Both the position numbers and the translations under genes were made by a program. From Archegozetes longisetosus (Eukaryota; Arthropoda; Arachnida; Sarcoptiformes; Trhypochthoniidae), in assembly GCA_018873245.2 (NCBI GenBank), contig JAEMBT020000003.1:378001-442000 (forward strand): 64,000 nucleotides of DNA, read 5' to 3'. Each line of letters begins with the position of its first letter. The first letter of the stretch is position 1. Shown here in pieces: positions 1 through 12,551 of the stretch. Under the pieces are notes generated by a model. The model had not been told where the DNA came from and did not search any database. It worked only from the letters and a program-made list of their open reading frames with translations.

Positions 1-860
1 GCCTTTAACTACAAAAAACGCAGTCTTTGCAAGCCCAGAAGTGTTCCCAGTAATAATATTCACAAAGTGAACGGAACAGGATCGACACAGGAAGGGATTA
101 GGTCGGTCCTGTGATCCAGACTGGGCCTCCCTGGCCAGGTAGGCCAAATCCTCCTTGAAAGGTATGGCAGCCAACACCCTACTACAAAACCTAAAATGTC
201 GATTTTTAATATAGGATAAATTTTCCCTTATAAGCTGAAAAAAATTGATTTGTGATCGAATTCTAGATCTGCAGGCTGTTTTAAATAAAATGCTTCGTTT
301 AATGTAGTACTAAAGCAGGTTTTATATCCCCAGAGTTAGATTGTGATAATCCACACAACTTTTCATTTACAATAAAACTAAAATATTATTTCCATTGTTA
401 GTAATTACTTACAATGATAAAAATAATTAAATTACATACGTACCTTTTATGTAATTTATATAGTATAAAGATATATGATGCGTTGTATGCAGTAACGACT
501 TATAACCTTATGCGCAAAATGACAAAATCGCGTTTAAAGTAGCAAAACTTTCAAATACATTTAAATCATTTATTTTCAATATTTACTGAATTTCTTAATA
601 TTTTTCCCATGTTTTTCTGTCACAAGATCGGATGTGATGTACGTTTCTTACCATTTTCTTTAGACTTTTGCGTCAATTCGTTATTAACCAAGTCTATAGG
701 CGTTTGTCTATTTATAACACAATTAGTGATATTTTCCGATTTATTTTTCAATAAATCGAACATTTTTAAGATTTTAAAAATCAAAACAAATGAACGTAAA
801 CAAAAAAAATAAAGTTTTATTTCAAAAGTATGTAAATAATTGACTCGCATTTAACTTACA
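1..860. other. No gene seen; unclassified sequence
   Basis: Both strands show only short chance reading frames. About the first 180 bases are richer in GC than the rest and may be an old repeat end, but no terminal repeat or coding match was recognised. The remainder is plain AT-rich sequence. Confidence 0.4.
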
Positions 861-1646
861 ATGAAACATACCCAGGTATCAGACTCAGATTTTTATGAAA
901 TTTTAACCATCAATAGTACTCATGAAGTAATGACTTTCGGCGAAAGAATTAGAGGCTGTAACTCACTGGTTCGGAGGTAGTGGCCTCGGGAAACCACAAT
1001 GGCCAGTGGCCAAAAACACCCGATCGGGTCGAGTGAGGCATCAATCGAAAGAACTCATCAAACTGATTAATGTTTCAATGGGTCAAAAAGGCCGGTGACG
1101 ACTAGTTTAGGACATAGTACATTGAAATGTATTTATATTTGTAATATGATCATATAATATGCTTCATATTCATCTCACTCCTTATTTAAATTGGATTATA
1201 TCAATTCGTTTATATTTATAATACCATATATGACTTTATTATACATTCTCTCAATGTTTGCTCTTTGAATATCATTTATACAAGACTTTTGTTGTCATCC
1301 GTACTTCCTCTAACTCAACTCAACATTTAAACCGATATAAGACAAGCAATTGTATATACATATTACAAATATAAATACATTTCAATGTACTATATCCTAA
1401 ACTAGTCGTCACTGGACGTTTTGACCCATTGAAACATTAATCAGTTTGATGAGTTCTTTCGATTGATGCCTCGCTCGGCCCGATCGGGTGCGTTTTTGGC
1501 CATTGGCCATTGTGGTTTCCCGAGGCCATGGCCCCCGAACCAGTGAGTTACAGCCTCTAATTCTTTCGCCAAAAGTCATTACTTCATGAGTACTATTGAT
1601 GGTTAAAATTTTATAAAAATCTGAGTCTGACACCTGGGCATTTCAT
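861..1646. repeat. Foldback (long inverted repeat) element
   Basis: The left arm at about 861-1147 is the reverse complement of the right arm at about 1360-1646, with a spacer of about 210 bases. Both arms carry a short GC-rich block (around 960-1110 and 1395-1545) unlike the flanks. Differences are scattered substitutions and a few indels, so the copy is not brand new. The short minus-strand reading frame in the right arm has no recognisable protein and is treated as chance. The superfamily is unknown because no clear target-site duplication was found. Confidence 0.8.
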
Positions 1647-2839
1647 CGTTAGTGTTGCATAAATAATTGAAATATGCAGTTAACACACTCAAATGACGCA
1701 TAAGTGCAAAACTACTTTTAGTTGTAATGCTCTTCTATAGGAATTAGAGACAACTTCTTTGCCAAATGAATCATATCCTCATTGGAATATATTATGAAAA
1801 TTTGTCTGAATATAAAGTAAGACCTAAATATTGATTTAGTGAAATAATCCGTAAAACCTTATATCTCCACACAAGTCGTTACTGAATCCAATGAATCATA
1901 TGTACTTTGATTTAATGTTTAGCAGAAGTAGCGATTCCTAAAGCCTAACTAAACCATTCTGAAACTCTGAAACGATACAAGAAAACCGATATAAAAATGA
2001 CTTTTTTATCATCTTCAAATGACCCATAACCAAAGCCGATGATAATGAAAATATATTTATATTGGGTTTGTTCGTATCGTTGCAAAGCACAGGATGATTT
2101 GGTTAAGCTCTAAGAATCTCTTCTTCAGCCAAAGTGGTGATATTTACTAACAATTAATACACTATTTATAAAAAAATGGAATACGGGTTTGAGAGGATAA
2201 AGAACATTAGAACAAATATTTCACAAAACATTTAAAGTATAGTGCAATAGTAGCTATTTTTCACCCCTGAGTCATCAATTACTAACAAGTTCAACTCCTA
2301 TCAATATATAGCCTAAACAACTTTATATTAAAAATCTGATACAGATTATAGCCATCGATTTTGTGCTGCTATGGGCAGCATAGGTACACTTATCGGGGGA
2401 TTTCCGGGTCTACGGCAACCGAATGAGGTCATGTTACATATCGTTAAACTCAGTATGTTGAGAGGAGTAAAATGGAATCAGTTTCATGAAGCTACGACAA
2501 CGGGCTCATAAGTTATAGGGTCAAAGGCGAAAGGTCAATTTACTTGGTCAAAGGTCAAGTAACCCATCCAAACTTGATATCGATCTTTTCAGCTCGTCGA
2601 GCTGAATCTAACGATGTATACCTTGATGGGGTGGCAGAAAGATAAAGGGGTGCATTACGAAGGTGTTTCCGCGTCAAATTTTTTGAAAGCGAATATCTAA
2701 GAAACTAAGAATTTCTGGAAACAAATGACTGTCAAATTCTTGTTCCTCGCTCTAAGATTAGGTAAAATAACTACTTTTCAAATCAATTATCGAGGGGTGC
2801 TAAACTAAACTGTAGCCGGGATTTTTCATTCAAGGATTT
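1647..2839. other. Spacer with a palindromic repeat motif
   Basis: No gene is visible. Around 2380-2660 is a diverged repeat holding a self-complementary core at 2588-2608 (AGCTCGTCGAGCT). The same core recurs at 4.77, 19.3, 35.2-35.4 and 37.5-37.8 kb. The rest is AT-rich and unremarkable. Confidence 0.5.
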
Positions 2840-2847
2840 ACTGTAGC

Positions 2848-3570
2848 TAGGGTGACCAAGCATCCAGATTTGAGCTGGGCACTCCAGATTTCAGGTTAAC
2901 TAGTCCAGAGTCCAGATTGAACCCCAATCTGGACTAATTTTGTTCAGAATTGAGCTGAATAAATAGACACTTCTATCATAAATACTCTATCTTATAGGAA
3001 TTCAGTATATATTGATTCTAAATTAAGGAACTTTAATCTATTGAAATTACTCATTTTTAAGTTTTTGCTCAGAAATGGGGACCTTACGATTTTTTTGTCT
3101 AGATTTTGGCTTTACAAAACTTGATCACCCTGACTTAGGGTGACCAAGTGTCCCGCATTGTGCGGGATTGTTCCACATTTAAGAGTTGTGTCCCGCATGC
3201 CGTATGCACCCTTTGCGGGACGGAAAATATTACACATTTTAAGATTTATCTTAACAGATTTCCACTGTATGTTTTTATTTAATGCAAATAACGTGATTTT
3301 ATTGTCAACACGTCTCTTATCTTAAAATATGTAGAAGTCGTTAGATAAAGAGTTTTAATCCATTTATCTGATACCTTGTTTTCATTCACGTCGTGTGTGA
3401 CTCTTATAAAGTGCAGTTCTCAATCAAGTCTTTAGTTTATATTTCAAGTAATTGTTATTTCAAACTGTGATTGTAACTTCAATTAGGTTAAAACTCTTTA
3501 AAAAATTTTGTAAAGGGGCCAAATTTTTTGTCCCGCATTTAAAAGTTTTTGACTTGGTCACCCTACCCTG
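2848..3570. mobile_element. hAT-type MITE interrupted by a second MITE
   Basis: The ends are TAGGGTGACC at 2848 and, inverted, a GATCACCCTG-type end, now split by the nested insertion. The 8-bp direct repeat ACTGTAGC flanks it at 2840-2847 and 3571-3578. CAGGGTGACC-like termini and 8-bp duplications are the hallmark of the hAT superfamily. The body (about 280 bases before the insertion) has no transposase, so it is non-autonomous. Confidence 0.85.
3136..3565. mobile_element. Nested hAT-type MITE (GTCCCGCA family)
   Basis: The terminal inverted repeats are TAGGGTGACCAAGTGTCCCG at the left and its complement at the right end. The 8-bp direct repeat CCCTGACT flanks it at 3128-3135 and 3566-3573, placing the insertion in the right end of the older hAT MITE. 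A related, more degraded copy lies at 30500-30978. There is no coding capacity. Confidence 0.88.
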
Positions 3571-3578
3571 ACTGTAGC

Positions 3579-5525
3579 CTGCAGATCTAAAATACGACCG
3601 ATTTTATTAAAGAGGTCCTAGAGGCTCTTGTGCTCAGTATTAAAAGAACTATTAAATGATGTCACTCATCAAAATCGGTGTGAGCCGAGTGGTCCATGAA
3701 AGATATTATCTTCCTTATCAGTACTTTTAAAGCCATTTGAAGCTTTGATTTACAAATGGCTTAAGTGACAGAATTGTAGAATATGATGTTTAGATATTTA
3801 CGTATGAACAATAGGGCTTAAAATCGATTGACGACGTTGTCTCCAATAAAAACGTCAAATTTTATTGATAATTATACATTAAAACCAAGTTTATTAATGA
3901 AGTCAATTGAAATGATAGAGCGTTAGATTAGGTTGCGATATTCTCAATAATCGATTACACGTAATTAGGTCCCAATGGAAATTAAGCCCTCATTTAGTTT
4001 CAAACAAAATAAATTTTCAATAGTTATTTTGTTTTAAGCTTATAACGATTTTAAAAAATGAGATTTCAGTGTCATATGGAGAAATTTTACATAAGTAAGC
4101 TTTGTACCCATGAGGCAAATAAGATGAAACTTAAGCTTGCTTGAAATCGTTCAATTAATCTGTTACATTTAAAGAAATATCACCTATAAAGTTGTTCACT
4201 TTATTTCAATTTATGGTCGTCTAATTTAAAGATTAATTTCAAAGTAACTAGTTGGTTCAATAAAACAACTTGAAATTTTTTGTTGTAGCTTTTACGAATA
4301 ACTTACTAGTATTTCATGTTTTTAGTGCTTCCTCTGATAATCAAAACGGATTGACAATATTAAACTAGCATTCATGAATTTAGTATTTAAATTTTTTGTT
4401 TTGAAACAATATATCTATCGTGATTTTCTAGAGAAATTGTCGAAATTTTCAATATTGATCCTTACTTTTTAGCTTTTTATTTCGTAAGATACGATAAATT
4501 AATCTGAGTGTGGGCTTTACGAGTATTAATTAATAGGTAAAATTACGATTTCAGATAGGAACGGCAACGGTCCATTGAGCTATAGATCAAGGGAGATGCC
4601 CATTTTGGTCCCCCTGAGTTGCAAGGCGAGACCTATATTATTTGAAAGGTCTCTCCGAGTACTATAAAAATATATAAAGAATGGGTCAATTGAGACATCT
4701 CTGTGACCAGTATGGCCAAAAATTACGTTAATTGGACGTAGTGGTCTTACCCCCTCGACCTATATATCATTGAACTCGGCTCACCGAGCTGAAAATATTG
4801 GTAACATGTTTGACCCTATAAAGTGACCTTTGACCCTACCATGTGACCTATTACTTTAAACCCCACCTCAAAGTCATCATATGGGATACCATTGGAATCA
4901 CCTTGTACAAGAATCGTCCGTGGCGGTGTCTGTTCCATGATGATTTAAACTCTGGTTTGACACTTTCGAGTAAATATACTATACACATTTATATATTCTT
5001 GATCAGAATGATGAGAAGAGTTCATTGATATATATTTCATGCATGAAAAGCGATTTTGAAAAAATCGATTTTTCGAAAAAAAAGTAAGTCCCGCCAATCC
5101 CCTGTAACTCGGTTACGGTTGACTTTTTTGTTTTAATTCTTTCACCATTTGACTCAGCATATCTGATTTAGTAGGATTACACTATCCACACACTGAAATT
5201 GCACAATTTCCAGTTTATACAGTAAGAGATCTATCGAATGATATAGGTTTCACCTTGCACCTCGGGGGGGCCAACTTACATAGGATTTGAGCATTCTCCT
5301 TTCAGAGGAGATCATTAGATAATTTTTGAGAATTATTTTCAATAAGTTTAAAATCAATGTGTAAATTTGAATAAAACATGTAGTTAGCATCCCTATTATC
5401 AGAATTTTATTCGATTTTATTTAATAATTGAATGACATATTTGTACAATAATGGAAGTTCATTCAGATTATTAAACGATTCTGTTTGGAGTAATTTTAGT
5501 ATTTTTGAAGTTTTACCTAAATAAA
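3579..5525. other. Intergenic, with one repeat-like block
   Basis: No gene was recognised. At about 4560-4940 is a slightly GC-richer block containing the palindromic core found elsewhere (here CGGCTCACCGAGCTG, 4778-4792) and repeated short TGACC(T/C)-type words, so it is probably a degraded repeat. The rest is plain AT-rich DNA. Confidence 0.45.
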
Positions 5526-5531
5526 TTTATT
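5526..5531 (-). terminator. Putative polyadenylation signal of the LRR gene
   Basis: AATAAA on the minus strand, about 60 bases past the stop codon of the LRR protein. Position and sequence fit a polyadenylation signal, but the hexamer is common in AT-rich DNA. Confidence 0.4.
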
Positions 5532-5592
5532 AGCTAACTTGAGTTATTATGTAAATGTTTTGTAGCTGATTACTGAAGATGGGGTATGCTTT

Positions 5593-6872
5593 TCAAACTT
5601 TGGTTGAATTAGCTACAGTTGCTTTGGTTGTCTCTTGAGGTACTGCAGTTGCTTTGGTTGTCCCTGGAGGTGCTGCAGTTGCTTTGGTTGTTCCTGGAGG
5701 TGCTGCAGTTGCTTTGGTTGTTCCTGGAGGTGCTGCAGTTGCTTTGGTTGTCCCTGGAGGTGCTGCAGTTGCTTTGGTTGTCCCTGGAGGTGCTGCAGTT
5801 GCTTTGGTTGTTCCTGGAGGTGCTGCAGTTGCTTTGGTTGTCCCTGGAGGTGCTGCAGTTGCTTTGGTTGTCTCTTGAGGTGCTGCAGTTGCTTTGGTTG
5901 TCCCTGGAGGTGTCGATGAAATTGTAGTTATTGTGGTTGATGGTCTTAATGGTAATTCATTGTGAGGTATGCTGAAAAGGTTCCTTTTAGCCGGGTCATT
6001 GGAACATCGCAAATCTATAACTTGTTCTCTCAATTGAGGATTATCAAAGGTCCAGTTTAGATTATCTCGATAACAAATAATTTCATGTCCACCAAAGTAC
6101 AAAATACTTTTATTATTATGACAAATCTCTCTGAATGGGTTTTCAGGAAACTCTTTGAATTTGTTATTTTCGAGATGAATTACAAGTTCAGCATTAGCTG
6201 GTGCGATTAATGAAGTTTTTAAAGAATCTGAATTTATTTGATTCTTTTTTAAATTGATTTCAATTTTCTTTGTAGTCAAAGACAAGCTTTCATTTTTTAA
6301 ATTATTAATGTTATTGTTATCTAATCTAAGTAATTTCAAGTTATGTAAATCATAAAAAGCCTTCTCTTCAATTTCTGTGATTTTGTTATCTTGTAACATG
6401 ATTTGCGTTAAACTCGTGAAATTTTGGAAAGTTTTACTTTTAATGACTTGAATGTTGCAGTTCCTCATCTCGAGAATCGACAAACTTTTTGAGTTTGATT
6501 GACCTTCTTCAATTAGATTTGAACAGTTAAGCTTATTATTTTCATTGATTATTATAGTACTAGCTTCAGTATTAAACAAGGATTGATGAATACTAGCTAA
6601 TTCCAAATTTTTTGTTATCAATATTTTATCTGCTTTAATGTTCTTGAAAAATTGTTCATCAATTTGTGAAGCGTTAAACCTTTCAATAATGTACTCTTTA
6701 AAATGACTTGGATCCTTCAATGTTGGTGGCACAATACCTTCGATGCATCTCAATATCTCGTAGTTTTGATAACACGAACAATCGCCTAAATAATCAGAGA
6801 ATGGGCATTTGAAAGAACTACCACCGTTGATCAAGTAACTCAAACACACCATCGCAATCAATATTTTAGTGC
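5593..6872 (-). CDS. Secreted leucine-rich-repeat protein with Thr/Pro repeat tail (terminal exon)
   Basis: An unbroken minus-strand exon of about 425 codons. The minus strand reads AATTTTAG just before 6872, a good splice acceptor, and the hydrophobic segment ILIAMVCLSYLI then begins in frame, so the true start is probably in an unseen upstream exon; the first ATG here is at 6852. After the presumed signal peptide comes a cysteine cap (CPFSDYLGDCSC). Leucine-rich repeats follow (LSILEMRNCNIQVI, LTQIMLQDNKITEIEEKAF, LKLLRLDNNNINNL), then a C-terminal cap-like region with several cysteines. The last 100 or so residues are a Thr-rich stalk of ten TTKATAAPPG-type units, likely heavily O-glycosylated. 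It ends NSTKV-stop with no hydrophobic tail, so it is probably secreted. LRR proteins of this kind bind other proteins outside the cell; the partner is unknown. An additional 3' exon cannot be excluded. Confidence 0.8.
5611..5910. repeat. 30-bp coding tandem repeat, ten units
   Basis: Exactly ten head-to-tail 30-base units, each giving ten residues of the LRR protein tail. Most differences are silent third-base changes in the Gly codon. Units 1 and 9 share the variant that gives Gln-Glu instead of Pro-Gly, suggesting recent block duplication. Because the unit length is a multiple of three and lacks stops, the opposite strand is open in all three frames; those are shadows. Confidence 0.95.
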
Positions 6873-7395
6873 CTAAAATTTAAGGAATAATTTAAATTTA
6901 AGCCTTGTTTAGATTTAAGATTTTTCCAAGGTTAGAGGGCAATTGATTAAAGAATCAAATTCTGAATTAAATAATTAAATAAGTTAAGGAATAAGTAGAT
7001 AAAGATATCTCCTTATCAGTTCTATACTGAGAAAAATGAAGTATTTTTAGTAGGAATATTAGAGATTTAAAAATGATATTTTAAATTCAACATGTAAATT
7101 GCAAAATCTTTTAAATCAGTTTCTAATTAAATTAATTTAACTCAAGACATAGAGTGGTTCAGATTTTATATATCAAATTTTCAATGATTCGAAATTGTCT
7201 AAATTTTTATTATTAGAAATTATAGAAAATGCATCTTTAACTGGTTATAAATATTGAACTAGAGAAAATTAATTTAAATAAAATTCATGAAATTGACACA
7301 AGTGTATGCTAAAATTAATTCCTTCAAAAGAAATTGATATAGAATGCAATTAACTGAAGAAGAGATAAAAAATTTCGATATAGAATTTTCACAGT
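6873..7395. other. Upstream flank of the LRR gene, nothing recognised
   Basis: A first exon of the LRR gene should lie upstream on the minus strand, but no convincing ATG plus donor site could be chosen in this AT-rich stretch. Confidence 0.4.
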
Positions 7396-7403
7396 CTCTA
7401 AAC

Positions 7404-8240
7404 TAGTGAGGAGCATAAGCTAGCTGTGAGCTGAGCTGCGCTTGAAGGTCAATTTTAGCTGTCTTCGAGCTTATAAGCTCGAGCTTCAAGCTCATGCTAT
7501 GATGAAGAAGCGCAGCTCAAGCTCAAGCTCAAGCTGTTGAGCTTCGAGCTCAGCTCATTTGAAGCCAACTTATTTAATAAAGCAAATAGCAGTATTCATT
7601 GTAAAATAGCGATTATTGTTGAATTGCTTCTCTACGTTAGCAAATTAAGTATTAAATTAGATCTATCGAATTGAATGATGAGATGCATTTCTGAATTATA
7701 AATTACTGTTTTCAAAATAAATTTCAATTTAATGCAATAACTGTTTATTTGAAGAGAGAATTAATGATGTTTTAGGACTTAAAAGTAATATTATTTCTAT
7801 TCACTGCTTAAATCTCATTATATTCAAAATAAGATAATTTCAAATAATTTTTGATAATTATTCAATATAAGAGAAAATTGCTTGAACCTATTTTCAACAT
7901 GACTTGACAAGTGAAATACAATCAGAAGACTCACAATCATTGATAGGTGACACAGACGTCAAAATTTGAATTCATTGTTCAAACTTTACGATCAAAATTG
8001 ATATATTTTTGCGCAAATACTTCATTATAACTTGAGATAAACACTTGTTACAAAGATTACTACTCATAATTTTAATTTTTAATTTTTAACACAAGCTCGC
8101 AGCTTGAACCCGAGCTTCTTAGTACAAGCGCAGCTCAGGCCAAATTTGACAGAAGCGCAGCTCAAAGGCCAACAATTTTGAACTGCGCTTATAGAAGCTC
8201 GAGCTTGAAGCTTAAGATTTCAGACCAATGCTCTTCACTA
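7404..8240. mobile_element. hAT-like non-autonomous element with AGCTC/GAGCT-rich ends
   Basis: The ends are TAGTGAGGAGCAT at the left and, inverted, ATGCTCTTCACTA at the right. The flanks CTCTAAAC (7396-7403) and TTCTAAAC (8241-8248) are an 8-bp target duplication with one mismatch. About 160 bases inside each end are dense runs of AGCTC, GAGCT and AAGCTCGAGCTT, which fold on themselves. The middle is ordinary AT-rich sequence without coding capacity. A second element with the same termini and subterminal style lies at 28830-30355. Confidence 0.82.
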
Positions 8241-8248
8241 TTCTAAAC

Positions 8249-9171
8249 ATGAAGCACACTAATCAATTTATTTTTGGATTTAAGTTAAGCTCAAAATTTT
8301 GAAAGTTTAAATGACTTGATCTTTCAGTTTTAAAATGGAAATACTAAAACTTCACAAAGCTTAGTTTAATCAACATTTATAAAGTGAGTTGTAATGTCAG
8401 ATAAGGCAGAGAGTCTGATAATACTCTGAATTAAAATTTAATTCTTAAGTCCATGATTTTAAGTTTAAAATCTTCCTACACCAGAGTAATTTTGAATAAA
8501 TTCTTGAACTTAAGGTTATTTCAAATTCTGCCTTATCAAAAATACATTTGAAGATACTGTTTTACTGTCATCAGTAAAATAACAATAAGAAAGGTTATGA
8601 ATTCTTATTTATATTTTGTTTGATTGATAAGCTGCTGAAGAAGGAATTCCTGAAGAATATAATCGTCTCATTTTAATTTGTTTATTTTTAATCTATTATT
8701 ATTCCTTTTAAACCTTTTTGTAGAAATGTTTTGAGTATTGAATCATCTATTTGAGATGTATGTCCATACTATTCACAATAAAATGTCGACTGTTAGACAT
8801 GTAAATACTGTAGTTAATCTAAGGTAATATTTTTAATCAACGATACGTGCAAAATATCGTTCAAATAGTCATTCTGGAATTATACCGATAATTAACTATA
8901 GCACATTAAACTATTTAAGCTTACATAATTCTAAAAGAGACTCATAGATTTTGAAAATAAAAAAATTTTGGTAACGATTCACTTTTCACTTTATTAAAGT
9001 CAAATTTTATGATTCTCATGAATTTTAGGAAGATATCACGAGATTCACAATTTAGGCAATAAATTTATATCAAGAGCGAAATACTGATTTAACATTTATA
9101 AAATAGATAATCAATAATAAAGAACTATTTTGTACATAATATTTTATATTTGTTCATCTACATTTGTCAGT
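8249..9171. other. Intergenic, nothing recognised
   Basis: AT-rich sequence without long reading frames, terminal repeats or conserved motifs that I can identify. Confidence 0.5.
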
Positions 9172-10414
9172 TGTGCTCGATACAAATCGATTCAGAATGT
9201 AGTCGAAGCAGATTTGAGTTTAGCTAGAGAAAATAAAAAGAGGCTATTCTAACTGCGATTTAACTTGGTTTGTACTCTTCTCGACCTTACTCGAAAACTC
9301 GAATTAACTGGAAATAGTGAATAACGTAAATTTGAAGAACTTTATGAAAGCCCTAGAATGTGCTTTAGAGTAGTATATTTTCAAGAAAGTTCTAAGATTT
9401 GCTCTAGATTTCTAGAATGTTCTAGAAAACTAGTGTTACTGTATAATTTCATGGTATTCTAGGTAATTCTAGAATATTACATAGGCTTTTAAAATGTTCT
9501 AGAAATCTCTCAAATGATGTATTAGCTACAGTTTTCAACTTTCTTAATCTGTATTCGCGTCGAATTTTTATAAAGGAATAGATTTTCCAACACATTATTT
9601 ATTAAAGTGAATGGACGATTTAAAGGTTTAATTTCTGTAAAATATTTATGACTACTGAACCAATAGTTAGATCAAATACTTTAACCCATCTAATGTATTT
9701 TTAATATCCTGAAGCAATGGATGTCCTTCCTCTAAAGCATTAACTTTGTGTAATCGATTTCATGTATAGTTTACCGTTTAAGAAGTATTATTGATAACTT
9801 CAAGTAATAAATATATCAATTACTTTATCTTCTGTAGCGTATTTACCACTAATTTGCAATCTAATTTAAGGGACCCTCTTTCATTTATTTTTTTTTTCTT
9901 TCATTTCCAAATAATATTAATAACTCGCAAGATTCTTCTATCAACTACGAGGACTAACCTCAACAATTATTAATCGAAGATATACTCTAATCCTCAAAGA
10001 CGATGAGATTTAATGCTTTAAAGTCCAACCTATACTTACTAAATACGTGTCTTCAAAACTATTTAACTTTCATTCTAAAACGTTATATTTTTCCTTAATT
10101 CAGTGTCCTTTTTCTATCTTTATAAAAATCCTGTAGAACTTTTACAAACCTATCTCCTTATTATGAACTATGTTAACAATAGAATATATTCTAATCTTAA
10201 GTTATAGTTTTCATTTATTACACAACTCCTGTTAAAGAATCTCGAACTTTACAATAACCCATAGGTTTCTAAAATGTAGAATTTTATAGAACGCTTCATA
10301 AGTTTCTACAAAGCTTTAGAAAATTACAGAACTTTTATTCAACTTAGTATAATTTCAAACTAATTTAAATCTTTTTGAGTCATACCCGGGACTCGATTTG
10401 GCTCGAAACATGAG
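9172..10414. mobile_element. Degraded element with CGA-rich ends (related to 54749-55218)
   Basis: The left end (GTGCTCGATACAAATCGATT) and right end (CCCGGGACTCGATTTGGCTC, 10386-10405) are roughly inverted and match the ends of the repeat at 54749-55218. Both also share interior words built from TTCTAGAA and CCTAGAA. The interior carries no recognisable protein. Termini of the form TAGTG...CGAGTC suggest a hAT-like element, but no target duplication could be defined. Confidence 0.5.
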
Positions 10415-11120
10415 ACATTTTATCATGTAATAAAGCAATATAAATCCTAAATGTTTTGGTTAGATCGCCTGATGATAAATAGGAAAGTAGATATCCACTC
10501 GCTTCTTGTATATATACGTTCTCGGTTGTAGACTGAATTTTACCGAACACGACTGCCGAAAATAAAAGATAGACTTTCGGTCATGTTCAACAACTTACTG
10601 AATTTGATCGGAAATTGGTTAAAACATCATTCCCTTATAAATAAAAATGTGTTTAAAAGTTCAAGTATAATACTAATGAACTTATCTCTCATATTTTGCT
10701 TCTAGTTGAAATCTCTATTTAATGGCATGTCAATATCAGAAGATATACTTAGAGTACAATATCAGGGGAGACCCTTGCGTTTTTAAAAGGAAAAATGCCG
10801 CTTTATTAGTCATTACAAATATTTAGGTGTCGAACAATTTATTCTAATAATCAAACATTGAGAATTACTAGTTATGGTTGATTCCAAAGGTATATTTTTT
10901 GTTAAAAATGTCATATTTTAAAAGTTATTGAAGAGTAATACTGGTCTATATAAGATATAAGTAAAGGAAAATAAGATTAATTCTATAACTTTTGGTTTTA
11001 AACCACAGGTGTTCAAAACATTAAACTGGGTTTCTTAATCCCTTATCATTTGTAAAATAAATTCAATGTTTGAATTTCTAAGAAATATTTTTCTAAACAC
11101 ATTTTTCAAAACTAAAGTTG
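10415..11120. other. Intergenic, nothing recognised
   Basis: AT-rich spacer. Only short chance frames are present on either strand. Confidence 0.45.
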
Positions 11121-11233
11121 AAAAACGGGACAACTAATTGTCCCTTCGAGAGCTTTTGGTCTGGCGGGATTTCTATCTTTTATCCTCAAAAAGACGGGAC
11201 TGTCCCGTCAAAAACGAGACGGGTGGTCACCCT
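11121..11233. mobile_element. Solo right end of a hAT-type element
   Basis: The block ends in GGGTGGTCACCCTA, the inverse of a TAGGGTGACC terminus, and holds repeated CGGGAC/GTCCCG words as in the MITE at 3136-3565. No matching left end was found nearby, so this is a fragment. Confidence 0.5.
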
Positions 11234-11315
11234 AGATATAGACGACCCTTCAATAGACTAAAATAGTCCGCTGTCAATAGTTTTCAAAGCATGCATAGCA
11301 TTAAAAATGGGAGTG

Positions 11316-11714
11316 ACACAATTCTTCCACGCACAATTCTTCTACACTTTTCAATTGATCACAGAATATAAGTGATGACCATTTCAAGTCCAATTGACCA
11401 ACGAATAGTAACTAATGGCCATTTCTATATCAGATGAACTAGGAAAGGAAACCGATGACCGTTTTCAATTTAGATAACCTACAGGGAGTTTCTGATAGCC
11501 ATTTCTATATTAAATGAACTTTGGGAGACAATAACCATTTCCAATTCAGATGATCTACGGGAAATTATCTGATAGTTCATCTGATATAGAAATGGCCATT
11601 AGTTACTATTCGTTGGTCAATTGGACTTGAAATAGTCATCACTTATATTCTGTGATCAATTGAAAAGTGTGGAAGAATTGTGTTATGGAAGAATTGTGCA
11701 TGGAAGAATTGTGG
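11316..11714. repeat. Foldback element with internal short repeats
   Basis: The left arm from about 11316 (ACACAATTCTTCCAC) to about 11443 is the inverse of the right arm at about 11570-11714. The spacer holds diverged units of about 60 bases, each with a GATGACCATTTC-like word and an ACTTTGGGAGA/ACCTACAGGGAG-like word. It has no coding capacity; the overlapping short plus-strand frame is chance. Confidence 0.8.
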
Positions 11715-12551
11715 TAGACCCATTAAAAATACCTGTAATCTACTATTTCTTGCAAACTACAAAGCTTCAATTTAGGAGTATTTCAATCTCATTTTTTGAT
11801 GAGGAAAAATATCGCTTAAATTTGAAAGCTTGTCTCAAAAGAGTGCAAAAATATTTTTTTTCTAAAAGGGCATAAGACTAATTTTAATGTGAAGTGTATG
11901 AGTCACATAAGAATTTTTTTCAAACTCTTCAAGACTTCTAGTCTCATAGTACAAACTTTTATAGTACAATACAAATTAAACGATTATTTTCGTGTAAACT
12001 TATGCATTTTTAAAACCATAAAATTATTTTAATACCTTTTTATTGAAGCGCTTTTTAATTGTTTCTTGTTGTCACTCATTATAATTTATTAATTTGTTTT
12101 CATGACTTATTTTGACTTCACTTTTCAGACAAAAACATTATTTTTATTTTGATTTAGTCATGAAGTCAAAGGCCTAAATCCAAACTAGGAAATAAGATGT
12201 TTGAGAAGGTTTGAAAAGGCAAAAATCATGTCGCGGCCAAAGTTCAAAACTAGGTTCAGTTTATGATTGAAATTTTGTTAAGTCTTTCTGGAAAGAAAGT
12301 TTGAATTTGAGCACTTTGAGACAAGCTTACATTTATACAATCGAAAATGCAGTCCAAATTAAAGGGAATTGCTTAACATAAAGGATATTTGATAAAATTA
12401 GGAAAAAGTACAAAATTATTAAATTATCAGATAATCTGTACCCCATACGACCGCCGACGAGGCAAAAACTCATTCTATAACAGAGCTCGAGTGACTCTCC
12501 CGTAGGGGAGCTATGTGTAAGGTTCTAACCAACCATTAGATAATAATACTC
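11715..12551. other. Intergenic, nothing recognised
   Basis: AT-rich sequence. A short GC-richer patch near 12440-12520 has no assignable feature. Confidence 0.45.

Noticed and set aside
609..850. Short frames on both strands near the left edge
   Set aside because: They are under 80 residues, overlap on opposite strands, and lack domains, so they are chance frames.
5611..5910. Possible CRISPR-like array of 30-base units
   Set aside because: The units are directly adjacent with no spacers and lie in frame within a protein of an animal genome.
5619..5927. Three long plus-strand reading frames with Leu/Trp-, Cys- and Val/Gly/Ala-rich repeats
   Set aside because: They are shadows of the 30-base tandem repeat of the minus-strand LRR protein, open only because the unit length is a multiple of three and has no stop.
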